Shown piece after piece: positions 49,147 to 62,021 of a stretch of 64,000 nucleotides of DNA. The stretch is from Pontederia crassipes (Eukaryota > Streptophyta > Magnoliopsida > Commelinales > Pontederiaceae), in contig CM060189.1 in NCBI GenBank assembly GCA_030549335.1, positions 31,085,001-31,149,000 of the forward strand, written 5' to 3'. The stretch's first letter is position 1. Each line of letters begins with the position of its first letter. Under the pieces are notes generated by a model. It did no database searches. It was not told the DNA's origin and saw only the letters and a program-made list of their open reading frames with translations. Made by a program: the position numbers and the translations under genes.

Positions 49147-50548
49147 GCATGGGTTGGCAAAACAGTGTATGAAATGTACTTTAATTTAATATGTCTCAAT
49201 CTTTAGTTTGATTAGGTTACGATATTGATAGGAGTGGTCTTAATTAATCTAATTGTATTTGAGATAAATTGATCTATACTGATAGGAGATCAATATGAGT
49301 ACACCCTGATCCATCCTAGAAATTAACTCATTATTCATATCGTTGAATTAGTCTCTGAATAATCTATTTTATCATATAAAGAAGAGTGAACTATGATGAT
49401 CATCGATATTGAAGAAGAATTATCAAATTACCGATCTTTACTGTTATAGAATATTAAACTCATTGATCTCATTATACTCAAATGAACTATGATGACCATC
49501 GACGTTAAAGAAGGAATTCTGAATTACATTTCATTAATCTCTATTGAATCCCATTCAAAGACGATAAATTGACAATCCCTTGTTGTTTAATTTCTTATAG
49601 TTATTTCGATCTATTGGTTATGTCGATTTTATTTCAGCAAAGTGCTATATCATATTTTTCTATATAAGATCTATATTCATTGTTACACTTTTCACATAAG
49701 CTTTCCAAAAAATTTATGGAAGTGTTATGTGAGGTTAGTTGATTCCTGATAGGCTAGTTGATGGCTTATGTGAGGTTGTTTCTATGGTAATTGTAGCGCA
49801 TGGATTAAACCATGCATTTTATATTATTACATCATGTCTCTTGTGCTGAACTTTTAATTGTAAGAAATATGACTTTGAATGATGTTTGAAATATAGCGCT
49901 ATATAGTCTCGTTCCGGATCCTTCAGGGATGTTTGGCAATGGAATTGGAGTTCTACAAAATTATCGTGAATAGTTTAATTGATAGATTAGTTCATTTTTG
50001 TTTGGATGGAATAAGATTTGATGACAAGGAATAAAGTAGTTGATGTATAGAAAAAAGTAAATTTGATGGATTAATTTTAATAATTTTGTTAAAAATATAT
50101 TATTTAAATATAAGAAATTAATTTTTTTTAATAATTTGTATTTAATAAAATATTAAAAATATATAATGAAATAAATAATATTATATTAATCCTTTATTAT
50201 TTATATTTTTATATAATAAAAAATTAACTTATATAAGAAAGGTTATAAATAAAAATGATAAAGAAAAAAGAAAGTTGAAAAAAAAGCAAAACGACATTTA
50301 ATAAAAAGATCAAAAACAAAAAAAAGGTGTGACCGCCGGTTCTACCAAAATGGTGGAACCGACAACTTCAAACCAGGGTCACATGACCCTAATTTCAAGT
50401 GTGAAACGGCCGAGGTCGTTCGGAGGAACCAGGTGGAACCAACACCTAATTCCACGTGGTTTCGCCCGCCAAACGACCCCTAATGAGCCCACATCGTCAA
50501 GCCTCAATGCATATCTATCCACTTTCAGCCATAGAGACCATAATTTTC
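49147..50548. other. AT-rich intergenic with an old MITE-like element
   Basis: A near-duplicate of about 100 bp recurs at 49,389 and 49,486 ('tgaactatgatgaycatcga'). From 49,926 to about 50,481 a MITE-like element has ends AGGGATGTTTGGC and the inverse of AGGGGTCGTTTGGC; its target duplication is not clear. No gene seen. Confidence 0.5.
49926..50481. mobile_element. MITE-like element, ends AGGGRTSKTTTGG
   Basis: Ends share AGGG plus GTTTGGC in inverted orientation. The interior is AT-rich on the left and carries GC-rich 'gtggaaccaacacctaattc' on the right. A related fragment starts near 41,944. Superfamily unresolved. Confidence 0.45.
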
Positions 50549-50557
50549 TTTCAAAGT

Positions 50558-51783
50558 AGGGATGACAATATTCTCCGTCCTCCTGTGGTGCCCGCGGAGA
50601 ATCCTCGGTCAAGGCCTCGAACTCGGGGAATTTTTCCCTTGTGGGTGCAGGGATGTGGGCAAATTACCCCCGAACCCTCTTTCGGGGATCGGGGCTAGGG
50701 GAAATGTCCCACCCCGCGCGGCCCCAAATCTCCACACCCTAATATAAATATATATATATTTATTTATTTATATATATATACATATATATATATCAAATCT
50801 CAACCATCCACCATATCATATATATAACAAAAAACTTAAGCTCCTACCCTATTCTATTTCTTCCTCCATGTTGGCTGTTCCCTTTCCCTTTTTCTTTTGT
50901 CTACGATGGATCCATCTCTTCCCCCTGACGGCGGTCCGGCAAATCCCTTCCAACATGAAGCCACTCAATGGCGGATTCCTTCCACCATGAAGCCGCAGCT
51001 CGTCCATGACGTTGGAGGAGGGCGATGACGGTAGCAACGACAGTGGCCGTGCTCGTTTGAGGAGGACAGCGACAATTCTCGCTAGAAAAGGCAATGCTCG
51101 CGCCATCAGCCTTCGAACACCCGAAGGCGCACACGATGGCCCGTGATAGGAGGATCCACTCCCAACGACGGTCGAAGATCCACCTCTGTGCGTCGCGTCA
51201 CTGGAAGAGGGTGATGCTCGTGCCGGTTCCATGCTCCCAACGATGGTCAGACACGCGACGGGTCGAACATAGGATGATCTACTGCTGACGACAGTCGGAT
51301 GAGTGACAGCTAGAGCTCCGCACAGGCGACGCTCGTGCCGACGACTTTGAACATAAGAGGAGCTATGCAGACGCTCCCCGCTATGGTCGGATGAGGGACG
51401 GGCAGACGAGCCTAGGAGGAGGGCGATGTCGGAGGACCACCATGCTATTTTTTTATTTGTTTTATTTGTTATTTTTTTACATATGTATTCAAGGCTTGAA
51501 TTTCAAAAGAGGTAGATTGCATATTCTTTTTTGCTTTTTTAACATTCTGCGGAAGTGTTAGATTAATTTTGTTAAATTTAATTATATATAATAAATATTG
51601 TATAGATATTAAATATTTTTATTTTTTTCACTATTTTTATTTAAAAAATTGGGTGGAATCTGGGGCGGGGGATAAAATTTTCCCTAGATAGAGAATTCAA
51701 TGCAGGGTTGGGGGCGGAGGCCGGTCGGCGGGGTCGAGGCGGAGGGAGCGTCCCCGCCCCAAACGGGTCGGGTGTCGCTCCTA
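50558..51783. mobile_element. Mutator-like element with 9-bp duplication
   Basis: The 1,226-bp element is flanked by perfect TTTCAAAGT repeats (50,549-50,557 and 51,784-51,792), the 9-bp length typical of Mutator-like insertions. The ends are similar but imperfect: AGGGATGACA on the left and TAGGAGCGACA on the right, read inward. The interior has GC-rich 'gggcggggg'-type stretches and diverged 'gacgatg' modules. No transposase frame is visible. The word 'atttcaaagtgtat' also occurs once more near 51,867, so local repetition slightly weakens the duplication argument. Confidence 0.75.
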
Positions 51784-51792
51784 TTTCAAAGT

Positions 51793-52891
51793 GTATTAAC
51801 TGAAACAAATAGTAATTTTTTGCCACACCAATGTATATATGATTGATTGACAATACACAAAGTATATTTCAAAGTGTATATATATATATATATATATGAT
51901 AAAAATAAATATCTAGAGCTATAGTTAAGTTTATAACATTTTTCGCCCAATATATGATTTTAATTACAAACAACCAAGTATATTTTGACTAGTCAAAGGA
52001 AAAACGTTGTACACATCCATGTAGCTGTACTTATATAGTTTTTTTCCTTTATGAGAGTTTGGTTATTAATTAAGTTTTCCCATAATTTATTAACAGTAAA
52101 TTTGTTGAAATCTTATTTTAATTTGTCATAGTTTCTTTCCTAGTTAAAATGGTTGGGCTTTTGTAAAAGTTTGGAATTTTCTTTTTTAGTTTCTAAATTT
52201 TAAAACAGTTTGGTCACAACTTATATCTGGAGTTGTAAGAATGTAATGAGGTTGTCCTCATCACATCGTTTTTTCCGGTATAATTTGCAATTTAGATTCA
52301 CAAGATGTCTTTTCTTTAATCGCACAATAAGTAATTCTATTTAATTTATTTTTCAAGAAACAGACTTATCGTTAAAGGAATATAGTTTGTATAATTTTTT
52401 ATGCGTTTTTCAATTAATTTATTAAAAAAAGTTGTATTTATTCAAATAAAAAAACACCACTATTTATAAGATGCTTAATTACTGTGTATGCTTATTATAT
52501 ATGTAAACAAGTGATGTGGCCAATATATATTGCTCAAAAGGCATCAAATTAAGTTTGAAGTTTCCTTGTAGTTTATTTTGCAACCACAAGCTGAAAGATG
52601 CTCACGTTAACGTACATATGTAAACATTATCATTGTTTACATGCAAACCAATTCTCTACTACCTTCAGTACAAATTAATTCGATGGGAACTAAATTGTTG
52701 AGGTAAACAAGATGATTGTGCTACGTTCTTCTACTTGCATGATTACAAAGATGGTACCTACAGATTTTAGAGGTGGCTCTCATCATTCATCATATAATGT
52801 ATCGATGCATCGTATTGGTTTTGCTACGTTCTTCCGCTTGCGTGATCATGGATTCATGGTATTGATAATCATGCCAATCATGCTCAATCTT
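51793..52891. other. AT-rich intergenic, no gene seen
   Basis: A (TA)n run lies at about 51,876-51,898. Nothing else recognised before the MITE at the TFIIB-like gene. Confidence 0.6.
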
Positions 52892-52894
52892 TAA

Positions 52895-53085
52895 GACCTT
52901 GTTTGGATGAACCGTTGGTAAGGGAAAGATAAGAACAAGGAAGGGAAGGGAAGAAATTTTTTTTCTTCTCTTATTTACATTGTAAATTGGGATTGAAATA
53001 AATTAATATAAATGGAAGAGAATGGAGATTTTTCTTTTCCTTCCAATCCCCCTCTTCCTTCTTTTCACTCAATCCAAACATGGGC
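52895..53085. mobile_element. Tourist-like MITE, 191 bp, TAA duplication
   Basis: TAA occurs on both sides (52,892-52,894 and 53,086-53,088). The ends are GACCTTGTTTGGAT and the inverse of GCCCATGTTTGGAT, matching at 12 of 14 positions. The 3-bp TAA/TTA duplication and size fit PIF/Harbinger-derived Tourist elements. It lies at the 3' end of the TFIIB-like gene and supplies its stop codon. Confidence 0.85.
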
Positions 53086-54055
53086 TAAGGTTCATTGATG
53101 TCGATTCTGCAGGATATGACTTGTACTCCATCTTCCAAGGTCGGGGAAGCAGCTTCTCCAGTTCCTCCTTGGTGCCAAATGAACGTGGCATGAAGTCAGG
53201 TAACCTGCTATACAAACTTCCATATACTGTCACGATGGCGTTTTCCGGCACTCGAGTGACCAGTGCGATATCTGCATGTGCAAAAGTAATATTTGGATCA
53301 ATCTGACATGATATATCATAAATGAACTAAGGATGATATATAGAGATTGCATTCAATTAATGCACGCAATTAATGTTAACGTACGTACCTTCTCGGGAGG
53401 GCTTCGGATCTGATAGTTGTGTCATCATATAAAGGAGGCCTGCAGTGAAAGATGCTGGCGTGCACCAGCCGCATGGAAACCTATATATATGTTTAATTAA
53501 TTAGCAATGTTATATTAGTTAAAGATCGATCGATGGTAAAAGTGATGAACTGAAACTCAAAATTATATGCATGATTAATTACATTATTTCATGGTGTCTT
53601 AATAACTCATCCAATGCCTGCTTGGTCGCTTCAGTCAACTCTTCGTTCAAACGAAGGTCGGAAGAGAACCGCTCCTGCAAATTAAGACATTGATTTTAGA
53701 GGATCATTAATGCATCAAGTGTGGATTAATCAAGTCGAACAATTTTGTAATAGCAAAATATATGCATAGATACACATGTAGTTTTGCTTGCTTAATATAA
53801 CGAAGCACTTAATATTATGAAATTATGTGCATATATGTATGTACCAAGAATTCTGCCGGTTTCGTTGCTTCTTCCCAGTCCTCTGTGTAGCCCATCTTTG
53901 ATAGAAGTCGTTGAATGGACTTAATGTCTCGTCCCAGTTGTTTCTTTTTCGTGCCAGGGGCGACTAACATAATCTCTGCATCACAAAGTCGATCATATAG
54001 GCTTGCGTAAGATTTTAGTTGTCCCAGTTAATTCGAACTAAAACTTGGAACCACC

Positions 54056-54086
<31 letters not shown>

Positions 54087-54713
54087 GATTAAATCTTGAA
54101 TCATGCGCATGCATGCATGCAATTACTAACCCTTTAGGGTACGTGGGCAGTGCTCGAGACGACAAGCGACGAACACGCAAGCAGCCAGAATCCTATCTCG
54201 ATTATCCTTTCGAGCGAAGATCTTGCTGTCTTCGACCTTTTTGTGTACTTCCAACACTCGATCCTGAAAGAGTGACACACGTAGAAACACAAATCTAGAT
54301 TTAGTTTAGGATCATATATATACTACGTATATATTTATTCCTCAAAAACAAATTAAGTTTCTACATGTACACAACACAATTCTTTTAAATCAAGCTGTAA
54401 AGAACATGTGTAATTAATATATTACCTTGACGTAATTAAATAGGTTCAACGCACAGCACATGTTCTCGACAACGAAGGCCACCCGCGTAGCAGCGCCGGA
54501 CGGGGAAGCAGCAGGAGCTCCTGCTCGAGCATGTGCTGTGATGAGGACGGCGCAGCGGGTGCCCGGCTGGCTGGGTGTATATTCCTGCCCATGCAGCAGC
54601 ACCAAGCCGCACTCGGTGCACACGACTTGGCCCCTCATGCAGTCGTCTTCGATGATGGTGTCCCGCCGGCAGGCCGGGCAGTACTCTCCCTCTGTCCAGC
54701 GTCCCAACATCAT
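53069..54713 (-). CDS. Divergent TFIIB-like transcription factor, 312 aa
   Basis: Six exons on the minus strand: 54426-54713, 54131-54263, 53845-53975, 53583-53674, 53389-53480 and 53069-53271. All introns are GT-AG and the joined frame is 939 nt. TFIIB recruits RNA polymerase II to TBP-bound promoters. Residues 12-35 form the zinc ribbon (CPAC...CTEC, C12, C15, C32, C35, then GLVL). Exons 2-3 encode the first cyclin-like repeat (HKKVEDSKIF, RDRILAACVFVACRLEHCPR). Exons 4-6 encode the second (RFSSDLRLNEELTEATKQAL, ASFTAGLLYMMTQLSDP, NAIVTVYGSLYSRL). The total length equals ordinary plant TFIIB. Between ribbon and first repeat (about 41-92), however, the sequence is A/R/P-rich and does not resemble the usual B-reader/linker. 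The last codons and stop come from a MITE. It could be a specialised paralogue or one losing function. Confidence 0.85.
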
Positions 54714-54780
54714 GTTTCACCTTCGAGAGAGAGAGAGAGAGAGAGAGAGAATAGTGTCTGCGAAAACAGAGGAATAGTTT
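54714..54780 (-). promoter_or_regulatory. 5' leader with (CT)n of the TFIIB-like gene
   Basis: In the sense direction a CT repeat of about 12 units (54,727-54,751) lies about 14 bp before the ATG pair at 54,713. The second ATG follows immediately in frame. Confidence 0.5.
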
Positions 54781-55139
54781 TCTGCGACATGCCCATTTAT
54801 AAGCTTTGGGGGGCTGCGACCAAGGAATCGGACTCGGAGTCGGGGAATATATATATATATATATATATATTAAACAGGAGCGGACCCAGGTTAAGGGTGA
54901 GGAGGGCCCCTCAAAATTTTAAAATCTTACTTATATTATATATTAATATATGATTAAAAATTAAATTAAGCTTTTTGTTAGGTAAATTAGTAAGAAAATG
55001 AATGTCTAACATAGTTTGGTGTGCTGGTTTTTCACTTTGGGAAGTATTGTACAGGTCGAGGGTTCAAACTTGGCCCCTCACAATTTCCTATCTTATTTCT
55101 TTTTATTTTGGCCCCCCTGTGACTCTACTCTCGGTCAGC

Positions 55140-55173
<34 letters not shown>

Positions 55174-55422
55174 CGAGTCTGATATCGAGTCGTATTATCT
55201 GGTAGTTGCATTGCCGGTGTGAAAAAAACCGATATATTTGGGAGAAAACTACCCAAGTTAAAAAAAAAAGTGCAACGTAAGTTTAGAATGCAGATTAATT
55301 ATTTTTTTTAGTTTTTTAAATATAGGAAAACAATCCGCCTAGGAGCCTACCAAAAATAAATCGTACGATCATTTCTTACTTGTGAATTACTAATTTTACT
55401 ACTCGTTGATGATTTATCTTTT

Positions 55423-55425
<3 letters not shown>

Positions 55426-55475
<50 letters not shown>

Positions 55476-55524
55476 ATATAATATAATATATATACATACA
55501 TACATACATACATACATACATACA

Positions 55525-55553
<29 letters not shown>
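55426..55553. repeat. (TA)n(TACA)n compound microsatellite
   Basis: A TA run of about 65 bp, slightly interrupted near its end, passes into about 15 TACA units. Confidence 0.95.
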
Positions 55554-55555
<2 letters not shown>

Positions 55556-56261
55556 GAATTTATATCTTATTTATGAGGATAGATATACTACCATATTCAA
55601 TTTTATCTTTTTATGATACTGGTGTATATGTTGCTACTCCAAAAAAGTATCAATTAATTATTTAATTACATTAAACTATGGATCTCGAAAATCAGCTGAG
55701 ATGTTTTTCATTTTTAAATAATTTAGTGTGATGCCCCCAAACCTTTGGCAATAAAATAGTACTCATTTAATTTATTTAATCTGAAATTGAAGGATTAAAA
55801 TTTAAAAGGAGTTAAAAGGAGAACTTGAAAGGGAATAAAAATATAGTTAGATAAGAGATGGAAAAAGAAGGAAAGATACATACTAGTTGGAACAAAAATT
55901 ATAATAAGATCAAGATTATTTGAATTTGAATTGGGATCTTGATATAAGTTTATCTTATAAAGGACTACGAGTTTTAAGTTTTGAAATATTATAAAAATAT
56001 GAAATAATATTTTAATCCATATATTATGAGCTAAAATCATAATATATTATTCAATTGTATACTAAAATTGAAGAAAAAATAAATAAAATAAAAGATATTT
56101 TGAATTGAAATAAAAAGTTAAATAGAAATGACTAGGAGTCCTAATTAAATATAATTCTAATCACAGTTGACTAAAAAAATTACATTAAATTAGAGAAGGA
56201 TTATAAATGGGTGTTGACCCCTTATAAAATCAGACTCCAAGAGTCTAGTACCAAGCCACTT

Positions 56262-56417
<156 letters not shown>

Positions 56418-58661
56418 CAATCAAGAAGCAACTAACGTGCAAGGTGTATTCGATAGGAAGGTGAAACATCAACAAACTGATGTTAATGCAATTTACGACA
56501 ATTCCACGCAAAGCCATGACCAATCAAGGTATGTAGGCAATAGCTAGTCACGAATATATATCACGAAGAGAAAGGAAACAAGAAGATTTGAGAGAGATTC
56601 GAATTGTTTTAATTATTGCGACTTGAGGTTGGTTGCAAGAGAGAATGTGTCTCGTCGTGACTTGGGGTCCCACTATGCACAAAAGGGTTCGTGAGTTGGG
56701 ATGACCCGCGATCCGGGTCGATGATCGAATTAGATCAAATTGGTCATATCATGTTAAATCGCATCATCTGACCGACCAATATATAAATTGATAAAAAATA
56801 GAATATGTTTAATAAATTTCTCTGCCTTGTGAGATGAATAACTAATATTTTAAAATATAACAAAGTCAATAAAATAATTCAATAAGTCAAATAATGTAAT
56901 AAAGCAAGTATGAATTAAATAATTATAGCATAACAGACAAAAAAAATTGCATAATTATAAATGAAAGCGATGATATGATGAAAAACTAAAAAAAAATAGA
57001 GCATAACTTTTAAGCATATATATGTATGTTCTAAAATAATTTAATTTTTGTCCTAATTTTTTTTATCTTGACCCAATTGAGTCTCTCAAATTTATCAAAT
57101 CAGCTGACTAAAATCAAATTTTGATTGAGTTTGACTAAATAATACGGAGTCAATCTCAAAGGCGAATTTGAGATAACCCGCAAATCATTTTAAAGGTCGG
57201 ACATAGGTTCAGATAGCGTCACCGGTGTCGATCAACATAGACTGTGTCCATAGATGATAGATGCGATGTTCTTACAACACGATATGTGTTAACAATATGG
57301 CATGTGTTCTAGCAACACTTTTGACTTTAGACAACATGGCAGCGGTGGCAGCATGACCTATGTTCATTTGGTGTTGCTCATATTTTTTGTATATTCGAAT
57401 TTTATTAAGTATTATGGATATTATTGATCATTTAGTTGATAATTGTATTATTCTTATTATTGATCGTAAATTGTTTATCATTAATTAATAATCATTATTA
57501 TTATGATAAATCATTACTTATTTATTATTAATTAAAAATTGATCGATAATTGATTATGAATATTGATAATTGAAAATTTGAAATTATGATCGATTATTAT
57601 GGATAATAAATGAATTATTATTGAGATTGATTGTTCATCATCAAAATAATGATATGAATTATTGTCATAATCAATTGATAATTGTTTATTATTGAATCGA
57701 TAATTGATTATGGAGACCTTCTTGTGGCAGTCAACATGTCGCTCTTATGATAACGATAAGTCATAATTATGAATTACTATAATAAAGCTTTATTCATCCA
57801 TCTAAACCCAAACACAAAAAATGTAGGTAAAATCCAATGCAGTCAACAATTTGAAAAATGTGCTAACCAGATTTGCTATTCCATTTAGTAAGAGGAATTA
57901 TTATCCTTTTCTTTTGCTCTTTGTTTTATTCTTATTTATCATCATTTCTTTTGCTAATCAAACACAGTAAGAATAAATAACTTTAAGAATAATAATCCTA
58001 TCACATTCATGTTGTTTATTCTCAAAATATTAATACTTGAAACAAAAGTCCAGGCGTTGTATAATAATTAATTAACAGAAGGAGGGGACATTTGGATAGT
58101 GGAGAATAGATTAAACATATTTATAGAAAGGATAATTTTGTGCTGATTGGCTGGCGAAGGTTGCAACTAGGCCTACATTGGCTAGATACACCACCAACAG
58201 AACTTTATAGTTGGATTCTATATAAGCTCAACCTATGAGAAAAAGTGTTTGGCCCAAGGCAAAAATACGTTAGTCCACTTTCGAAGCGAATGATTCGCTT
58301 AGTGATATTCATTAGGTCGGGTATGAGTAAAAGAATTTTGACTCATTTGATCCGATCTGATGACTCTATTTTTTAAAAAAAAATAATATTTATTTAATTT
58401 TCAGCTTATATCTTATATAAATCTTTAAAAAATAAAAAATTTTAGATGTGTAAAAGAATATTTAAATAATTTAAATTTTTTTATGCTTTTTAAATAATTC
58501 TTATATAATACTTTTATATTAAATAATGAAAAGTAAGAAAAAATTGAAATAAAAAATAATGATAGTCGGATAATTTGATCACCCGATTCGATTTAATCCG
58601 ACTTGAATCAGATCAAGTTGTCGGGTCCAACCCTTCGAAGAGGGGTGACCTAACTCAACTC

Positions 58662-58731
58662 GATCAAAATTGAATAAATAGGTCGGGTCGGATCAAGATC
58701 AAAATTGAATAAATAGGTCGGGTCGGATCAA
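58662..58731 (+). repeat. 35-bp tandem repeat, two perfect copies
   Basis: The unit starts 'gatcaaaattgaataaata' and ends 'ggtcgggtcggatcaa'. The two copies (58,662 and 58,697) are identical. They sit in a stretch of 'cgggtc' and 'gatccga' words. Confidence 0.9.
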
Positions 58732-59916
58732 ACCCAATCCGTGAAAACACCTTACCCCATTATTAGTTCAATTTTTTTTCTTTAGGACAGTCGACCCCGT
58801 TTTCTATCGAAAAAAATTAAGCCACATCTTTTTTCGATAATTTCTTTGGAACTTAGAATACAAAAGATTTATGTACACAAAAAATATTTTTGCCCTTCAT
58901 TATATGTAAATTACTTATAACACATAACGAGTATATAATTATATTATATATCTATTTACCACTTTTTTCTCTTCTATATTTCTTCCATCTTTTCTAAGTC
59001 CGACTTCTTCTTGTTTTCCTTTCTGATTATGCTATTTACATGTACTAAGAAATTAATAAAAAAAGAGGTGAAAGAAAATTGATCTCCTAGACTGATGACA
59101 GGGTCTGCTAGGTCAAGAATAGAGCTGGACATGATTTTCCATCAAGTACAAGAATAGAATGTGATAACGTAATTACATCACAGGAAACCAGAGGAACACA
59201 GAACACACTGATCATGTTTATCCAAATAAGTACTCCCCACCACTAGAAATTTGAACAGAACATTTACAAATGTGGGCTGGTTTCAACTTTCAACCCTTAA
59301 AGAATTGTGCCGTAAGGCTAATTAATCCTAAGAGAGCAGTGCTATCATTACACTTTTCAGATGCACACATATAAACGAGGACAAGATAATCACACACAAA
59401 AAAAAAATGGACTCCTTTAGAAAGTGAAAGAGAGAAGGTGCAGGAGATTGCTTCAGAATCTTCAAGGATGCTAGCAATTGTCTGAAATAATTAGCCAGAT
59501 AAGCTTACAGCAAGTCAGGTTCTGTGCTGAGATTTCTTCATCAAAGCACAGTTTGAGAGAATATACGCTTGATTGTCCTGTACGTCCGTTCACGAAGGAT
59601 GAAACATGAAATATGCACATGTAATAGCGCAGTGATTAACAGACCTTCATTACAAAGTTCTTCATGACCAATGCAAAGCAATTTGAAACTATAGTTTTGA
59701 AGATTCCGCAGCAACCAGCACAAATTTGGTGATAACGCTGAATAACTTTCTCTTGCAGCCCCATAGATAATAACTCTTAAAACTTCAAAATGCCAGTCAT
59801 ATATTACGCTGACCTTGTAAACCCAATCATGTAGGTGTTGATGGGAAATCAAAATTACAACAATGACAATGGTACTCCATTATCCCAGGAACATATAAAA
59901 TTTACACCAACATTAT

Positions 59917-62021
59917 TTAGTTTGAGGTATCAATTTCTTTTCCATGGTCTTCGTTAATAATTCTTCTCAACCTTCTTAACCAGATCTCGTAATCTATTGA
60001 ATATGGCGTTCCACAGAGGCTATCCACATAATCAGCAAATGCTTTCAAGACAACTGAGATATCCCCAAGCTTCTGCTGTATGACCCTTCTTGACCAAGAC
60101 ATTTCTCTCCATTGAAGTGCCCCCTCAACAGAATCTAATTCTGGAAGTAATCCACTGCATGAGAAATAAAGTAGATAGATCAAACTCTCTGCATCTGATG
60201 CTGAACAAAGCTTGCCTTCTTGAAGAGCATATGTCGACGAGAAGAAAAGATTCATTGATGGGCGATCCCTTTCTTCCAGGATAGCATGACCCCATCCCAT
60301 CAGAACAAAATGTGGTTGCCTTGACCCATTTTTAACAAGGATTACATTCTCTGGCCGAATGTCACCATGCCTGATCCCAGCAGATGAAGCAGCTGCAAGA
60401 GCAGATAGGCAATCATGACAACACCTAAGAGCTTCCTCAGGACCAAACAGACCATTTCTTGTCAAATTGTAAATAGTCTCACCCACAGGGGAAATAACAA
60501 GAATTGGCATACCACACCACGGATGACCACAATTTCCATTAGGGCTTGATTTGTCACATTGACCAGGGTGAATAATTTGTCCTGATGCAACTAATTGAGG
60601 AAGATACCTGCTGGACAAACCTCTCTCCTTCATCAACGTCAAAATTTTAGTCTGTCTCTGGATCTGATACCAAAGATTCATATCCTTCCATGCAGGTTCC
60701 AAATGTGAAGGAGCGGACCCAACAAATAGCATAAGTGATCTTCCTGCTTCTTCAATAGGAGTGACACTATAAACTGGTAGTTCTCCATCAGTTATTACTT
60801 CATTAATCTCAAAGCCTTTCTGCCAATTAGAATCTTCCATGCGCACAACTGATCCTTTCTCTAACTTTAGAGTCTCTTGATATTTAAGTTTTGCAGATTC
60901 TTCCTGAACTTCAACAATTTCGGGTGAGTGGCTTCCTTGTTGGAAGTGGAAAAAACCTGTTCCATTAGCATGCATATCTACCAAATGTCTTTCAGTTCTG
61001 CGGCTCTGTAGACGAGAACCATGTTCGGTGACTAACTCATTAAGTGTATATTTAGGCTTCCCAGAATATTGAACCATTGAATGAAAAGTCGCAAGAAGAA
61101 CCTGCAAAGTTCCAATATCTCTCCAATTCGCATTTCCAAGCTTGTTCCAGATCCGATCAATTGGAGATATTGTTATTTTAGCATGTTCCTTGATCCATTC
61201 AGCCGCAGCTTCATAAACATTACTAAGATCAAAGTCTAACTTGCTCACATCACCTTCCACTTTCACTACGCCACCATATTGTGAATCAACAAGCAGCACA
61301 TACACACAATTTGAATTGCAAAGCACAGCAGCTGATCTACTAAGGCTTCTTGCAAGCAGAACACGGAGTGCAAAGAAAAATGCTTCCCCGAGAACTAGTG
61401 GAGAAGGCCGTTGATCATTCTGCATTGAAAGGCTTCCGATATCAGGTTTCAAAAGTGCTAATTCAATAATGTGATCCCATTTCCCATGAGAATACCTACT
61501 ACTTTTCAGAAGTACAGCAGTTGCACAGAGCCCGCCAAGTTTTCCACTAGCAATAGCCTTTTCAGCAGGATAAAATTTGCTACTTGTGCTGTGTATAGAA
61601 GCAACTGTGAATGGAACAAGTTCCTCATGACCCCAGAAGGTCTCCCACAAACCCTTCACTCCAGCATGCAGAAAATCTTCAATAGCAAGATGTGCAGTTG
61701 CTTCAATCGTATCAGGTGTTGAAGTGTAAAGAGCAGTTGGCATCCGTATAAGCTGCTGAAAAGAAACACCCTCTAACGCATAATCAAAATTTTGAAGTTC
61801 AGTAACATTAAAAGGGTTGTCAAAGATAGGTTTTCTAAATCCTGTGTCTTCACATATGCCTGAAAACCAATCTTCAAGATTTGCTGTCAAAATCTCACTG
61901 TCAACAAATTTACGAAGAAAATCCTTACAGCTGGAAGATGATGAGCCCCCTATTCGACCTCGTGATGATGCACTAGACCATTTAGGCCCAGAACCAATTG
62001 AAACATGGTCAGGGGACCCAC
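59917..62021 (-). CDS. Protein-kinase-like protein, last exon, 700 aa
   Basis: One long exon reads from an acceptor (tttgtcag, exon from 62,021) to TAA at 59,917-59,919. The frame continues upstream only as intron, and no ATG starts it, so the 5' exons are missing. The C-terminal third resembles a protein kinase fold. It has a catalytic-loop-like HGDIRPENVILV near 60,350, then VLMGWGHAI in place of DFG, then DAESLIYLLYF, which recalls the casein-kinase/FunK1-type 'DLESLFYVL'. The usual VAVK lysine is not evident. The active-loop aspartate and asparagine are present, but the DFG aspartate is not, so activity is doubtful. The N-terminal 430 residues match no family I recognise. The gene appears intact in this part. 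Confidence 0.75.

Noticed and set aside
48487..49206. 239-codon plus-strand frame
   Set aside because: It runs through the LTR end and the CACTA subterminal motif array; the repetitive 'SEISTVRTVGLFRRLQ' pattern is just the translated repeat.
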